Position numbers and translations under genes: made by a program. Shown one piece after another: positions 55,263 to 64,000 of a stretch of 64,000 nt of DNA. The first letter of the stretch is position 1. Each line of letters begins with the position of its first letter. Origin of the DNA: Bubalus kerabau (taxonomy: Eukaryota; Chordata; Mammalia; Artiodactyla; Bovidae). Where the stretch lies: the NCBI RefSeq assembly GCF_029407905.1, contig NC_073628.1, forward strand, positions 91,260,501 to 91,324,500. Direction: 5' to 3'. A model generated the notes under the pieces. The model had not been told where the DNA came from. It searched no databases and saw only the letters and a program-made list of their open reading frames with translations.

Positions 55263-55744
55263 CACAGAGTCTGGAGAGGATGCTTCCTGGAGTTCGTCCT
55301 CTGCCTTCTTTCAGGAACCAAAGCCCATGTCTTCCTTTGTGTGTCTGCTATTCCCGCTGACTCAGGACAGTTCTCGAAACACTGCTCTCCCCAGACCGGC
55401 TTCCTCAGAGCTGTGTGCCCTTCCAGGAGGGCCCTGTGTTTCCCCCATTGCCTGCTATGGCCACTTGGTAGGGTTACCCTAGAGCCACATTTCTCTACTC
55501 TGCATCCCGGAATCACGTGGAAAGAAAGGGCTGATGGGGAGGGACTGTGGTCATCCAGGATGGCAGCACTTCACTTCCTTCAGGTCTTTCCATCTGCGTG
55601 TTGGTCCAGAGCCGGAGGAAGTAAAGCCACTACCACCCAGGACAGCCCATCACCTGCCAAGAGGCAGCGACTGCATGCCCTCCCTCCGCTACTACTGCAC
55701 GTCTTTCATCTTCTATTCACCCCCTACTAGCACCCCTTTTTACT
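55263..55744. other. Non-coding stretch with the longest non-repeat frame
   Basis: The plus frame 55251-55730 (159 codons) starts inside L1 sequence and an opposing 123-codon minus frame (55145-55516) overlaps it. There is no domain and no usable coding context, so I do not call a gene. Confidence 0.4.
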
Positions 55745-55926
55745 AGATGTGCTTCACCTCCCCAGAATGACCTTCTCAAACCTCAACCTGGCCAACTTTT
55801 GCTCATTTTCAGGACGCCACACAAATGTGGCATCCCCCAGACACCCACCCCCTCCTCAATCTGGGTTAGTCCTCCACCTTGCCAGGATCCCTGTGTTCTG
55901 CTCCATCAGTACTTATTACTCAGCAC
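55745..55926 (-). repeat. Probable L2 LINE, antisense
   Basis: 'gtgcttcacctccccagaat', 'cttttgctcattttcaggac' and 'ctccatcagtacttattact' resemble reversed L2 3' blocks. Diverged. Confidence 0.5.
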
Positions 55927-56126
55927 TCTAGTGGCTCAGACCGTAAAGAATCTGCCTGCAATGTGAGAGATCTGGGTTCGATCCCTGGGTTGGGAAGATC
56001 CCCTGGAGGCGGGCATGACAACCCACTCCAGTATTCTTGCCCTGGGGAATCCCATGGGCAGAGGAGCCTGGTGGGCTACAGTCCATGGGGTTGCAAGGAG
56101 TTGGACATGACTGAGAGACTAAGCAC
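55927..56126 (+). mobile_element. Bov-tA SINE
   Basis: Starts slightly inside the head ('tctagtggctcagaccgtaa'), then an intact 'gggttcgatccctgggttgg' and a body ending 'catgactgagagactaagca'. No secure target-site duplication was found. Confidence 0.9.
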
Positions 56127-56261
56127 CGTCTACTGTGATTTAATCTACCTCCTCCCATCTGAGCAAGCCTACTGAAAACAAAAGCTCTATCCTAATTTGT
56201 TTGTACCTTCTATCCCTCATCAGAGTCAGACACACCGCGAAAGAGTGAAATTTTTGCTCAC

Positions 56262-56480
56262 TCATACATTCATTCTCTCAATATTGAATCAGGCATGGTA
56301 CTTGGTACTGAAGGCAACAGCTCAGAGACAAATGAGATCTCTGTCCTCAAGGAATCTGTATCTTAATGAGAGAGACAGATAATAAACATGTGAACAAATA
56401 CTTGTAGATCAGGAGTAAGATCATAAAGAAAATAAGCAAGGTACTTTAGTCAACATGAGCAGAGGTATCCAGCTTTAGGA
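56262..56480 (+). repeat. L2 LINE fragment
   Basis: 'acatgtgaacaaatacttgt', 'gatctctgtcctcaaggaat' and 'ctgtatcttaatgagagaga' are in L2 order. Confidence 0.65.
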
Positions 56481-57232
56481 AGAGGAATCAGAGGTGGCAC
56501 AGGAGAAGGAATGAATGAAAGGATGGATGGGTGGTGAGATTACACTAGCTGAGATCAGGACGCACTGGTCACTAAAGGCCCCTCTATCTTGGGAGAGTCT
56601 CTGAAACCTCAGAATCCGGCCAACAGAAGAGGCTAAAGCCTGACACTGTACGGAGGTGACAGTGCAAATTAATTTACCCAGAGCTCCCCTTTCCAGTTGC
56701 TTATCATTGAGGTTAGAGAGAAGACTATGGTCAATGCTGCCAGAATGAAATGCAACCATTCCTGAGAGACCAGTATTGAAGCCCCGAGGCTGGCCTTGGG
56801 GACACCATTAAAAAGAGCTGTGGAGTTCACAGCGGAGCCCAGGAGATACAAGTGTAAACATTTCGTGAGGACACCCTAGGAGACCAGTCACAGGGGTGTG
56901 CGCTGGGGAAGCAGGAGCGGAGGAGAGGCAGGCCACTGCTACAGGGGTGGGGAGGGTGAACAGCAGAGCAGACAGGGAGGGTTTCTGGGATCTACTGAGT
57001 GGGGCTTGATGGGACAGTGAACAAAACGGGGAGAGAACAGGGATGTGTCCAGCAGGGAAAAAGGCCAGCAAGCATAAACTTGGAGCGAGGGGTGTCCAGG
57101 AGTGACCAGTGGTGTGGCAAAAGAGGATGGCTCTGCTAAAGGGGGCTGAGGCCAAACTGGAATGTGTGGAGCTCCCCTGTGAGTCTAGAAGGCAGCTCAC
57201 AAAGGATGGAGAAACACATTCAGTGTATACAG
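56481..57232. other. Non-coding stretch, nothing recognised
   Basis: Purine-rich on the plus strand near 56880-57060. The 130-codon minus frame (56808-57200) has low-complexity composition and no domain. Confidence 0.4.
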
Positions 57233-57432
57233 AGGCTTCCCTGGTGGCTCAGTGGTAAAGAATCCACCTGCCAATGCAGGAGACATGGGTTGGATCCTTG
57301 ATCCAGGAAGATCCCACAGGCTTCAAAGACAGAGACCATATTCCACAACCACTGAGCCCATGCTCTAGAGCCTGGGAGCCATTAACTGCTAAGCCCAAGC
57401 CACAGCTACTAAAGCCCGTGCATCCTAGAGCT
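57233..57432 (+). mobile_element. CHR-2-type SINE, left part
   Basis: Head 'ggcttccctggtggctcagt', then 'caaccactgagcccatgctc' and 'acagctactaaagcccgtgc'. It is split by a Bov-A2 and resumes at 57723. Confidence 0.88.
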
Positions 57433-57711
57433 GCTGCTGCTGCTGCTGCTAAGTCGCTTCATTCGTGTCTGACTCTGTGCGACCCCATAGACGGCCTCCT
57501 ACCAGGCTCCTCTGTCCCTGGGATTCTCCAGGTAAGAACACTGGAGTGGGTTGCCATTTCCTTCTCCAATGCATGAAAGTGAAAAGTGAAAGTGAAGTCG
57601 CTCAGTCGTGTCTGACTCTTCGCAACCCCATGGACTGCAGCCTACCAGTCTCCTCCATCCATGGGATTTTCCAGCCAAGAGTACTGGAGTGGGGTGCCAT
57701 TGCCTTCTCCG
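57433..57711 (-). mobile_element. Bov-A2 SINE (dimer), antisense, with perfect TSD
   Basis: CTG-rich arm (57430-57451), two Bov-A units and linker in reverse. A perfect 11-bp duplication ATCCTAGAGCT lies at 57422-57432 and 57712-57722. It is inserted in a CHR SINE, giving the relative order CHR first, then Bov-A2. Confidence 0.96.
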
Positions 57712-57722
57712 ATCCTAGAGCT

Positions 57723-57868
57723 AGTTCTCTGAAATAAGAGAAGCCGCTGCAAGGAGAGGCCTGTGCACTGCAACTGGAGAGTAGCCCCTGCTCACCACAA
57801 CTAGAAGAAAGCTCACACAGCAACAAAGACCCAGCACAGCCAAAAATAAATAAGTAAAATTATTTTTA
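57723..57868 (+). mobile_element. CHR-2-type SINE, right part
   Basis: 'aagagaagccgctgcaagga', 'cactgcaactggagagtagc' and 'caacaaagacccagcacagc' with an AAATAA-type tail complete the CHR begun at 57233. Confidence 0.88.
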
Positions 57869-58774
57869 AAAATTCAGATACAGCTTCTAAAAGAAGAGCC
57901 CAATAGAATTCCCTGCCCTAGAAGGTAAGAACAGAATGGCTGGGCACACCTTCTCACAGCGGGTATTCTAGCCTTAAGGAATACAACCCTCTGGAGGAGA
58001 TACCTGGGAATCCAGAGAAAGGCAGGCAAGAATTGGGGTTGTTTTTTGGCTCATCCAGACCAACAAGCAAGGAGAGCCTTCCTGAGTTCCTGCCTCAGGT
58101 GCTGCGAACCTACTGAGACAGGGTTGCTGGCGAGACAGGGTTGCTGGGGAGCTTCATCCTGGAAAGGAGGGCTTCTCCATGGGGGCCCTCTCCCCGAGGT
58201 GCTGTCCTGTCCCATGGGGCTTATGGAACACATCCTGCCAGCAGCAGGTTCGTGGGACAGCCAGATGCAGTGCTCTTGTCAGCAATGGCACTTCCTGGGC
58301 CTCCAAAGAACCCAGCCCACAACCAACGGAGGTGGCAAATGGGCTCTCTGGTAAAAGGAGAAAGGGCCCCTGGTTTTCCTTCCAGCTGTTCTGGACCTCC
58401 TCAGGAAAGACTCCAAAATGCCAGGCCTACGGCCACCCTGAGTGGGAAATGAATGCAGGCATATGGCAGACATAAGACTATTTCCTAATAATAAGTATCA
58501 ATAATAGCCAACACACAGTGAGTGCCTACTCTGGGCCAGCGAGTACTTATACATGTAAGTGTAAGTGCTTCTATACCAGCTTGTTGGTTTATATTGAACA
58601 AATAAGACCAACTTTGATTTTCAATCTCACCCAAGCCACCGTGCATCTGACAATCAGGTGAAATCCCACCTTCTGGGCCTCTGTGTGTGAGGAACACCTG
58701 GAGAAAGCCTCCACTGCCATATTTTTAAGGTCCTGCATCTTTAAGATATGTTCACTGCTTTCTTATCAAGTCCT
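57869..58774. other. Non-coding stretch, nothing recognised
   Basis: GC-rich for this window at 58040-58460. A 15-bp 'gagacagggttgctgg' unit is repeated in tandem at 58113-58147. The overlapping 98-103-codon plus frames are in different phases and have no domain. Confidence 0.4.
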
Positions 58775-59127
58775 GGGCTTCCCTGGTGGTCTAGTGGTTA
58801 AGAATCCACCTGCCAATGCAGGCGAAATGGGCTCAATCCCCGGTCCAGGAAGATCCCACATTCCTCGGAGCAAATAAGCCCATGCACCACAACTATTGAG
58901 CCTGTGCTCTAGAGCCCAGGAGCCACAACTGCTGAGCCCATGTGTCACAATTACTGAAGCCCATGTGCCTAGAGCCCATGCTCAGCAACAAGAGAAGTCA
59001 CCACAATGAGAAGCCTGCTCACTGCACCTCGAGAGTGGCCCCTACTTCACCGCAGCTAGAGAAAGCCCGCACACAGCAATGAAGACCGAGCACTGCCAAA
59101 ACTAAATAAATAAATCTTTAAAAAAAA
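58775..59127 (+). mobile_element. CHR-2-type SINE, full length
   Basis: Head 'gggcttccctggtggtctag', long body with internally repeated 'gagcccatg' and 'cacaact' units (58880-58985), then 'acagcaatgaagaccgagca' and an AAATAA/A-rich tail. Confidence 0.9.
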
Positions 59128-59894
59128 GCCCACTAACGCAATATTTTAAATCAACTATCGTCCAATACATTAAGAAACAATTTATCTTAAGTCTGAAAAA
59201 CAACCATTCAAGCTCCTCCTGGCAGATAAAACGAGCTCCGGGGGTCTTGTCTGGAGAAGTGGAGGGGTTGGCGGGGTGCGGGGGGGCGGTGGGGGTGTTG
59301 TTCAGCTCTACACACCTGATTCTCAGTTGCTCATCAGCTCACCCACACACAGAGATCACCAGGAAGATGGAGCAGGTGTGCACAAGGCACCCTGCCCTGC
59401 CCAGCACTGAGGGATCCTTGACCTACTCCCTTATAGAATTTCATGTGCCATAATTCTGCACCCTCCCCCACAACCCCATGCCCTACAACTATACATGTCC
59501 TCCCAGTCCAGTCTCAGTCTGTCTCTGGCCTCCCTGAGCTGTCATCTCTGATCAGAACTGTGCTCTCTGTGACCTAGAGCTCCCCGGCCTCTAGCACCAC
59601 TTTGGAAGCAGCTGGGTGGGGGCCAGGGGTAGCATGGGTAGAAGCAAGAGAGAGAGAAAATAAAGCACAGAAAGAAGAAAGAGACAAAAATGACACAGAG
59701 AGAAGCAGACAGAAGGAAAGAGAAGAGGAAGAGGAAAATGCCTGGGCAGTGGAAAGATGAAGAGGATCGTGAGCTGAGGAGGCCTAGTGCCCTGCTGGGT
59801 GCTGAGGCTAGGCTAGGACCAGAAGGCAAAGGTGGGATGGAGAAAGATGGTTGTCAAGAAGAGACAATTCCAAGTATCTGTACTTATCCTGACC
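59128..59894. other. Non-coding stretch with G-runs and a purine tract
   Basis: Contains the G-run cluster at 59264-59295 and a GA-rich purine tract at about 59640-59755. The frame 59690-59920 and its 95-codon minus counterpart are low-complexity products of that tract. Confidence 0.5.
59264..59295 (+). other. Candidate G-quadruplex motif
   Basis: Four runs of at least four G (59264-59267, 59273-59276, 59280-59286, 59291-59295) with loops of 5, 3 and 4 bases. This satisfies the usual sequence rule for an intramolecular G-quadruplex. Folding is not shown. Confidence 0.6.
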
Positions 59895-60055
59895 CAGTGG
59901 GTCTCAAATTTTTAGCATGAATAAAAATAACTTGGGATGTTTGTTAAACCATAGATTCCTATTCCAGAGTTCTGATTCCTTACACCTGGGTGGCATCCTG
60001 GAGCTCTGTTTGTTGGTTTTCTGTTTTAACAAGCGGCCTGGTGGCTTCTAACAAA
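59895..60055 (+). repeat. MER5-like hAT element
   Basis: Begins 'cagtgggtctcaaa', then 'acttgggatgtttgttaaac', 'ccagagttctgattcc' and 'ctgttttaacaagcggcctg', in MER5 order. The right terminus is lost. Confidence 0.7.
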
Positions 60056-60365
60056 GATGTTGGGAAATACTGACACTTTTTTTTAGGAGGGCACCTTGTG
60101 GCACAGCAGACTCGGATGCAGCTACCCTCAGATCTGACATTTTACATGTTTGGCTTTGGAACTCACCTGCCTTGGATAGTGCCTGCAAATGCTGGGCTCC
60201 AGCAGGGCTGATTCTGCAGAGTTCTGTGAGGCCCACAAATGCTCCCCAAGTGACAGGATTCCCATCTGTGCTGCGGAAGGGTAAGTGAGACAACCTTCAA
60301 GGACCCTTTCACCTGGAAAATGCTTCTATTTTCCTGAAATGTGATGCCCTTCTGGGTGTAGCTAG

Positions 60366-60598
60366 GAAAGGACAGGAAGTGTTAGTTGCTCAAAAGGAAA
60401 GAATTAGCCACTCAGCCATGTCCGAGTCTGTGACCCCATGGACTGCAGCTCGCCAGGTTCCGCAACTGTGGGTTCTCCAGGCAAGAATACTGCAGTGTGT
60501 TGCTATTTCCTCCTCCAGGGCATCTTCCTCATCCAGGGATCAAGCCTGGATCTCCCACATTGCAGGTAGATTCCTTATCATCTGAGCCACCAGGGGTC
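60366..60598 (-). mobile_element. Bov-tA SINE, antisense, with internal tail duplication
   Basis: Reversed element from 'gttagttgctcaaaaggaaa' to 'tctgagccaccaggg'. A 7-bp duplication TAGCTAG (60359-60365 and 60599-60605) flanks it. The 3'-tail part appears twice in imperfect form ('agttgctca' and 'agccactca'), so the copy carries about 20 extra bases. Confidence 0.85.
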
Positions 60599-60864
60599 TA
60601 GCTAGACAGTCTGTATTCAGAGACCAAAAACTTGCACCCAATTCCTTCCTTCTCAGTCATGCATGTTAGATGGTAGAAGTGTTTTGCCTGTTTAAAGACA
60701 CATTTTAAGAACTAATTTTGTGCTTTATGACCTCCTTGAAAGTTGATGCCAAATGTTAGATTCTATGTGTAATATTTTACCCACACCTTTCCATTTGAAT
60801 ATCTCTAATTCCTCACAAAAAGTGTTATTTTTGCTTAAAAGTGTATGTAAAATACAAAAGTCAA

Positions 60865-61028
60865 GATCAAGGTGTCAGGAGGTTCAGTTTCTTCTAAAGT
60901 CTCCCTCCTCGGCTTGCAGATGGCCACCTCTGGAAGGCCACCTTCACATGGCCTTTCCTCTGTGCTGCACCCCTGGTATCCTCCTGCATGTTCAAATCTC
61001 ATCTCATAAGCACACCAGTCAGACTGGA
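60865..61028 (-). mobile_element. MLT1-type LTR, antisense, left part
   Basis: 'ctcggcttgcagatggccac', 'ttcacatggcctttcctctg' and 'agcacaccagtcagactgga' are reversed MLT1 blocks, split by the following SINE. Confidence 0.75.
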
Positions 61029-61249
61029 TTACATGCGTTCTTGCTAAGTCGCTTCAGTTGCGTTCAACCCTTTTTGCAACCCTATGGACTGTAGCCTGCC
61101 AGGCTCTGTTGTCCAAGCAAGAATACTGGAGCAGATTGCTATGCCCTTCTCTGGGGGAATCTTCCCAACCCAGGGATCAAACTTGGGTCTTTTATGTCTC
61201 CTGTACTGGCAGGTGGGTTCTTTACCACTAGCACCACCAGGGAAGCCCC
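61029..61249 (-). mobile_element. Bov-tA SINE, antisense, inside MLT1, with TSD
   Basis: Reversed element to 'caccaccagggaagccccc'. The flanking MLT1 overlaps by CAGACTGGA (61020-61028) and CAGACTAGA (61250-61258), a 9-bp duplication with one mismatch. Confidence 0.9.
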
Positions 61250-61405
61250 CAGACTAGAGTAGGGCCCCCCCAAAGGCCTTATGTTTATTTAATCACTTCT
61301 TTAAAAGCCCCATCTCCAAATAGAATTGCATTCCAAATACTTCCAAATAAAGGGCTTCAATGTATGAATTTTGAGGGGATAAAATTCAGCCCCAAACATT
61401 CCAAT
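61250..61405 (-). mobile_element. MLT1-type LTR, antisense, right part
   Basis: 'ttaaaagccccatctccaaa', 'gggcttcaatgtatgaattt' and 'tgaggggataaaattcagcc' finish the reversed MLT1. Confidence 0.8.
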
Positions 61406-61924
61406 CACCTCAATCACAAAAGCTTAAAATAGGTTGGACACCTGACCCAAAGGCAGACAGCACATAGGTTAGCCAGCAGGCCATCAAGTGGCTTGATATG
61501 AAAACTCTGTCCAGTGACGAATAATGGTGATTACATAGAAAAATCATATTCCTTCCAGAGAACTTGGAATTGACAATATAAAAAAGAAGGTTGAACACAG
61601 GAAGATGTGCTGAACTGTCGACGGTATAATATACATCCCCAGGCCTGGCCCTTCCATTTGTCCCATGCCCTGGTGTTCAGCACAATGTTTGAGATAAACT
61701 CATTCAGTCTAGCTTTGGAATAAGATTGCTTCTCCCAGAAACTTTTTTCTTCAGGCCTCATCTCCTGAGCACCTCATTCCTTGCTTCTAGTTTAAAGAGC
61801 TCCCGCAGCTACCTTCAAAAATGGCTTTTATTTGCAGGCACTGAGGAGACCAAGAGTAACTGCAGAAACAATGCTTAATGTTCTCTAGTGAGAGGAAAGC
61901 TCCAGTTGATATTCAAGTTATTCT
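61406..61924. other. Non-coding stretch, nothing recognised
   Basis: Single-copy-looking. Minus frames 61410-61598 and 61531-61761 have no domain. Confidence 0.4.
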
Positions 61925-62298
61925 TGCTGTGGTACAAACAACCTCAAACTTAGAGCAAAAACAAGATAAAATCATCTGATTATACCTGCATATTCTATCA
62001 GAATTCAGAATTCAGAAGCAAGGAGCTTATCTCCATGCAGCAGTGTCTGGACTCTCAGCAGGGAAGACTCAAACAATCAGAATCTTCTGAAGATTCACTC
62101 ACATGTCTTGCAGCTGATGCTGGCTGTTGGCTGGGCCCTCAGCTGGGTTAGTTGGCTGGAATAGCTATCCTGGCTTCTCCATGTGGCTTCTTGGGCTTCA
62201 GTGCAAAGTGCCTGGGTTTTAAGAATAAGATCCCAAGAGAACAAGGCAGCATACTGCATCACCACGTGTGATCTAGCCTCATTTCCTCTGTGGTCATA
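61925..62298 (-). repeat. Old LTR-like repeat, antisense, left part (family uncertain)
   Basis: 'gattcactcacatgtcttgc', 'ggctgggccctcagctgggt' and 'catcaccacgtgtgatctag' resemble a known old mammalian LTR-like repeat read in reverse. It continues at 62550 and after 62708. Confidence 0.4.
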
Positions 62299-62538
62299 CT
62301 GCTGCTAAGTCACTTCAGTCGTGTCCGACTCTGTGAGACCCCATAGACGGCAGCCCACCAGGCTCCCCGTCCCTGGGATTCTCCAGGCAAGAATACTGGA
62401 GTGGGTTGCCATTTCCTTCTCCAATGCATGAAAGTGAAAAATGAAAGTGAAGTCGCTCAGTCGTGTCCGACCCTCAGTGACCCCATGGACTCCCACCTTC
62501 CAGGCTCCTCCAGCCATGGGATTTTCCAGGCAAGAGTA
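62299..62538 (-). mobile_element. Bov-A2 SINE, antisense, 5'-truncated, with perfect TSD
   Basis: Short CTG arm, one full and one truncated Bov-A unit with the linker, in reverse. A perfect 11-bp duplication CTGTGGTCATA lies at 62288-62298 and 62539-62549. The last ~30 bases of a complete dimer are missing. Confidence 0.94.
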
Positions 62539-62580
62539 CTGTGGTCATAAGTCTGCCCAAATTCAAGGAAAGGGGACATT

Positions 62581-62707
62581 GGGACTTCTCTGCAGGTCTG
62601 GTAGCTAGGACTCTGTGCTTCCCAGGCAGGTGGCATGGGTTGAATCCCTGGTCAGGTAACTAAGATCCCACATGCTGTACATCATGGCCAAAAAAAAAAA
62701 AAAAAAA
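62581..62707 (+). mobile_element. CHR-type SINE, short form
   Basis: 'gggacttctctgcaggtctg', 'gggttgaatccctggtcagg' and 'taactaagatcccacatgct', ending in an A-run (62690-62707). Same type as 27415-27542. Confidence 0.85.
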
Positions 62708-64000
62708 GACCCTGTTGCAGACCCTGTGGTCTCCCTGTGGCAGACCCTGTCACAATGGAAGAAATGTCAAGATCACATTGCAGGAAGACAAATATTGTGG
62801 TCATCGTTGGAAAATACAGTCCTCACAGCACATCTTCAGGCCACAGTGCTTCACACCCTTTCCACCTGCAAAATATACTAAAACCCTCTCCCAAGACCAC
62901 CATGTCCCAGCCCATCATGCCACTGGCTCAAGTCATTTCAGTCAGATCCAGGGGTGTATGAATTCCCCAGGTGCAGCAATTTAGGCTCCACTTCTCCAGT
63001 CTAAATACCAGAAAATTCACTTGAGCCCCTACACAATCAATATACAATTGATTGGGGCACAATGTGGACACAGCTATTCAAAAAGGGAGAAAACAGGAGG
63101 CACACAGCAATTGCAGGTCTGTAAGCCATCCTCAACACCGGCTGGGCACGGGGGGCCAGTTTTTGATGAGAGTTCAGCTCTGCTGCTTTGTTCTCTGGCA
63201 CTTAGCTCTTCTCTCGGGTTCTTGGTTCTGCCCTGTGAGTCACCACACCTTTGCTATAAGAATGGCCTGAGTTGGCAGCTGAGTAGTTTTCTCAACCAGC
63301 TCCCAGTCTGTAGTGGTTGAGAGGTCCAAAGGTCGCCTTTCATTTCATTCTGTTTCTGTCACTTTCAATCCAAGCTGGTACAATTCTTTTTAAAACTCTG
63401 TGAACTTTTGGGATTCCAAAAGTACAACTTACTCCATTAAACAAAAAGCCACAGCCACAAATCCCTTGCAGATAGGCCTTTCTTGACCTTCAGCTCCCCA
63501 TGAAGCTGCCATGGGGCAACACCCTTATGACTCTTTTAAGTCATGTTGTTAACAGAGAAAAACACAAGATTCTAAGAACTTCTCTGCATTGAGGGTTCTT
63601 GGAAGAGGAGTAAGGTGGGGAAGTTGAGCCCACGTTTTCATTCAAACTCAAAAACCACAAGGAGGGCTGGAAGTGCTACTCCTATGGGCATAAGGCAAAG
63701 TTAAGCCCTCTTTGAAAGAAAGTTTCACCAAGTTAGACCATAGGACTCTCTTATCCTTAAGCTCAAGTAGACTAATGACCAAACACACAAGAAGCCATGC
63801 CACTAGTGAGGAAAGATGTAGACACCCATGAATTACAATTGGAATGGTCATATGAAGAAAATAGTATTGTTATGAATAAAATATTTATTGAAATATTGGC
63901 TCCAATGACAGATGCGTATACAAGAATACACCAGCCATGAACAATTTTGAACTATCATTCCACAAGTTGCTTATTCATTAAAAACAGGAAAAAATATCTC
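62708..64000. other. Non-coding stretch, mostly unrecognised
   Basis: 62760-62830 ('cacattgcaggaagacaaat') may finish the LTR-like repeat begun at 61925. The remainder shows no named repeat, and the overlapping plus frames at 62672-63320 are in different phases with no domain. Confidence 0.4.

Noticed and set aside
55251..55730. 159-codon plus frame
   Set aside because: Starts inside an antisense L1 tail, overlaps an opposing frame, and has no domain or start context. Likely chance in GC-richer DNA.

Overview
This is a ruminant (very probably bovid) nuclear genome segment. The diagnosis rests on interspersed repeats: a near full-length BovB (RTE-type) LINE, about ten 5'-truncated BovB pieces, many tRNA-headed Bov-tA SINEs, dimeric Bov-A2 SINEs with CTG/CAG-rich arms, cetartiodactyl CHR-type SINEs, and a BTLTR1-like solo LTR. 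Old mammalian repeats (MIR, L2, L1M, MLT1, hAT/MER5, Tigger1) form the background. I found no intact host protein-coding gene, no RNA gene outside SINE heads, no CRISPR array and no bacterial or phage content. The longer open frames are pieces of BovB reverse transcriptase, pieces of Tigger transposase, or chance frames. Whether the window is intergenic or lies in a large intron cannot be decided from it. Family names come from recognition by eye, not from a database alignment.

Layout. 1-1.13 kb: apparently single-copy DNA with one small BovB piece. 1.13-4.65 kb: near full-length BovB on the plus strand, with a CG-rich 5' region, endonuclease and reverse transcriptase remnants, and stops and frameshifts. 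5.39-6.06 kb: an antisense BovB piece inside an unusually long (about 90 bp) direct duplication. 6-20 kb: mostly single-copy DNA with MIR, L1 and L2 relics and younger Bov SINEs. 21-22 kb: an old L1-like 3' end with AT microsatellites and two SINE insertions. 22-34 kb: SINEs, BovB pieces and a long L2. 34-39 kb: little recognisable apart from BovB, Bov-tA and L1 pieces. 39.46-40.68 kb: a solo LTR with perfect 6-bp duplications, whose 5' end carries a 106-bp antisense BovB fragment between 10-bp repeats. 41.6-42.7 kb: an L1M 3' end split by BovB. 44.7-49.0 kb: a Tigger1 DNA transposon split by three retroposons. 51.1-52.2 kb: an MLT1 LTR split by an L1 tail and Bov-tA sequence. 54.1-54.5 kb: a composite two-headed Bov-tA inserted as one unit. 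57-64 kb: CHR and Bov SINEs, a G-run cluster, an antisense MLT1 and an old LTR-like segment.

The 'interaction' here is insertion history, not a pathway. Old DNA transposons and MaLR, L1 and L2 elements are cut by BovB and then by Bov-tA or Bov-A2, and many insertions keep clean target-site duplications (TSDs). I see no convincing new biological system. The best leads are the 90-bp duplication around a BovB piece, the BovB-containing LTR, the composite SINE, and a local template-switch scar at 47.15 kb.
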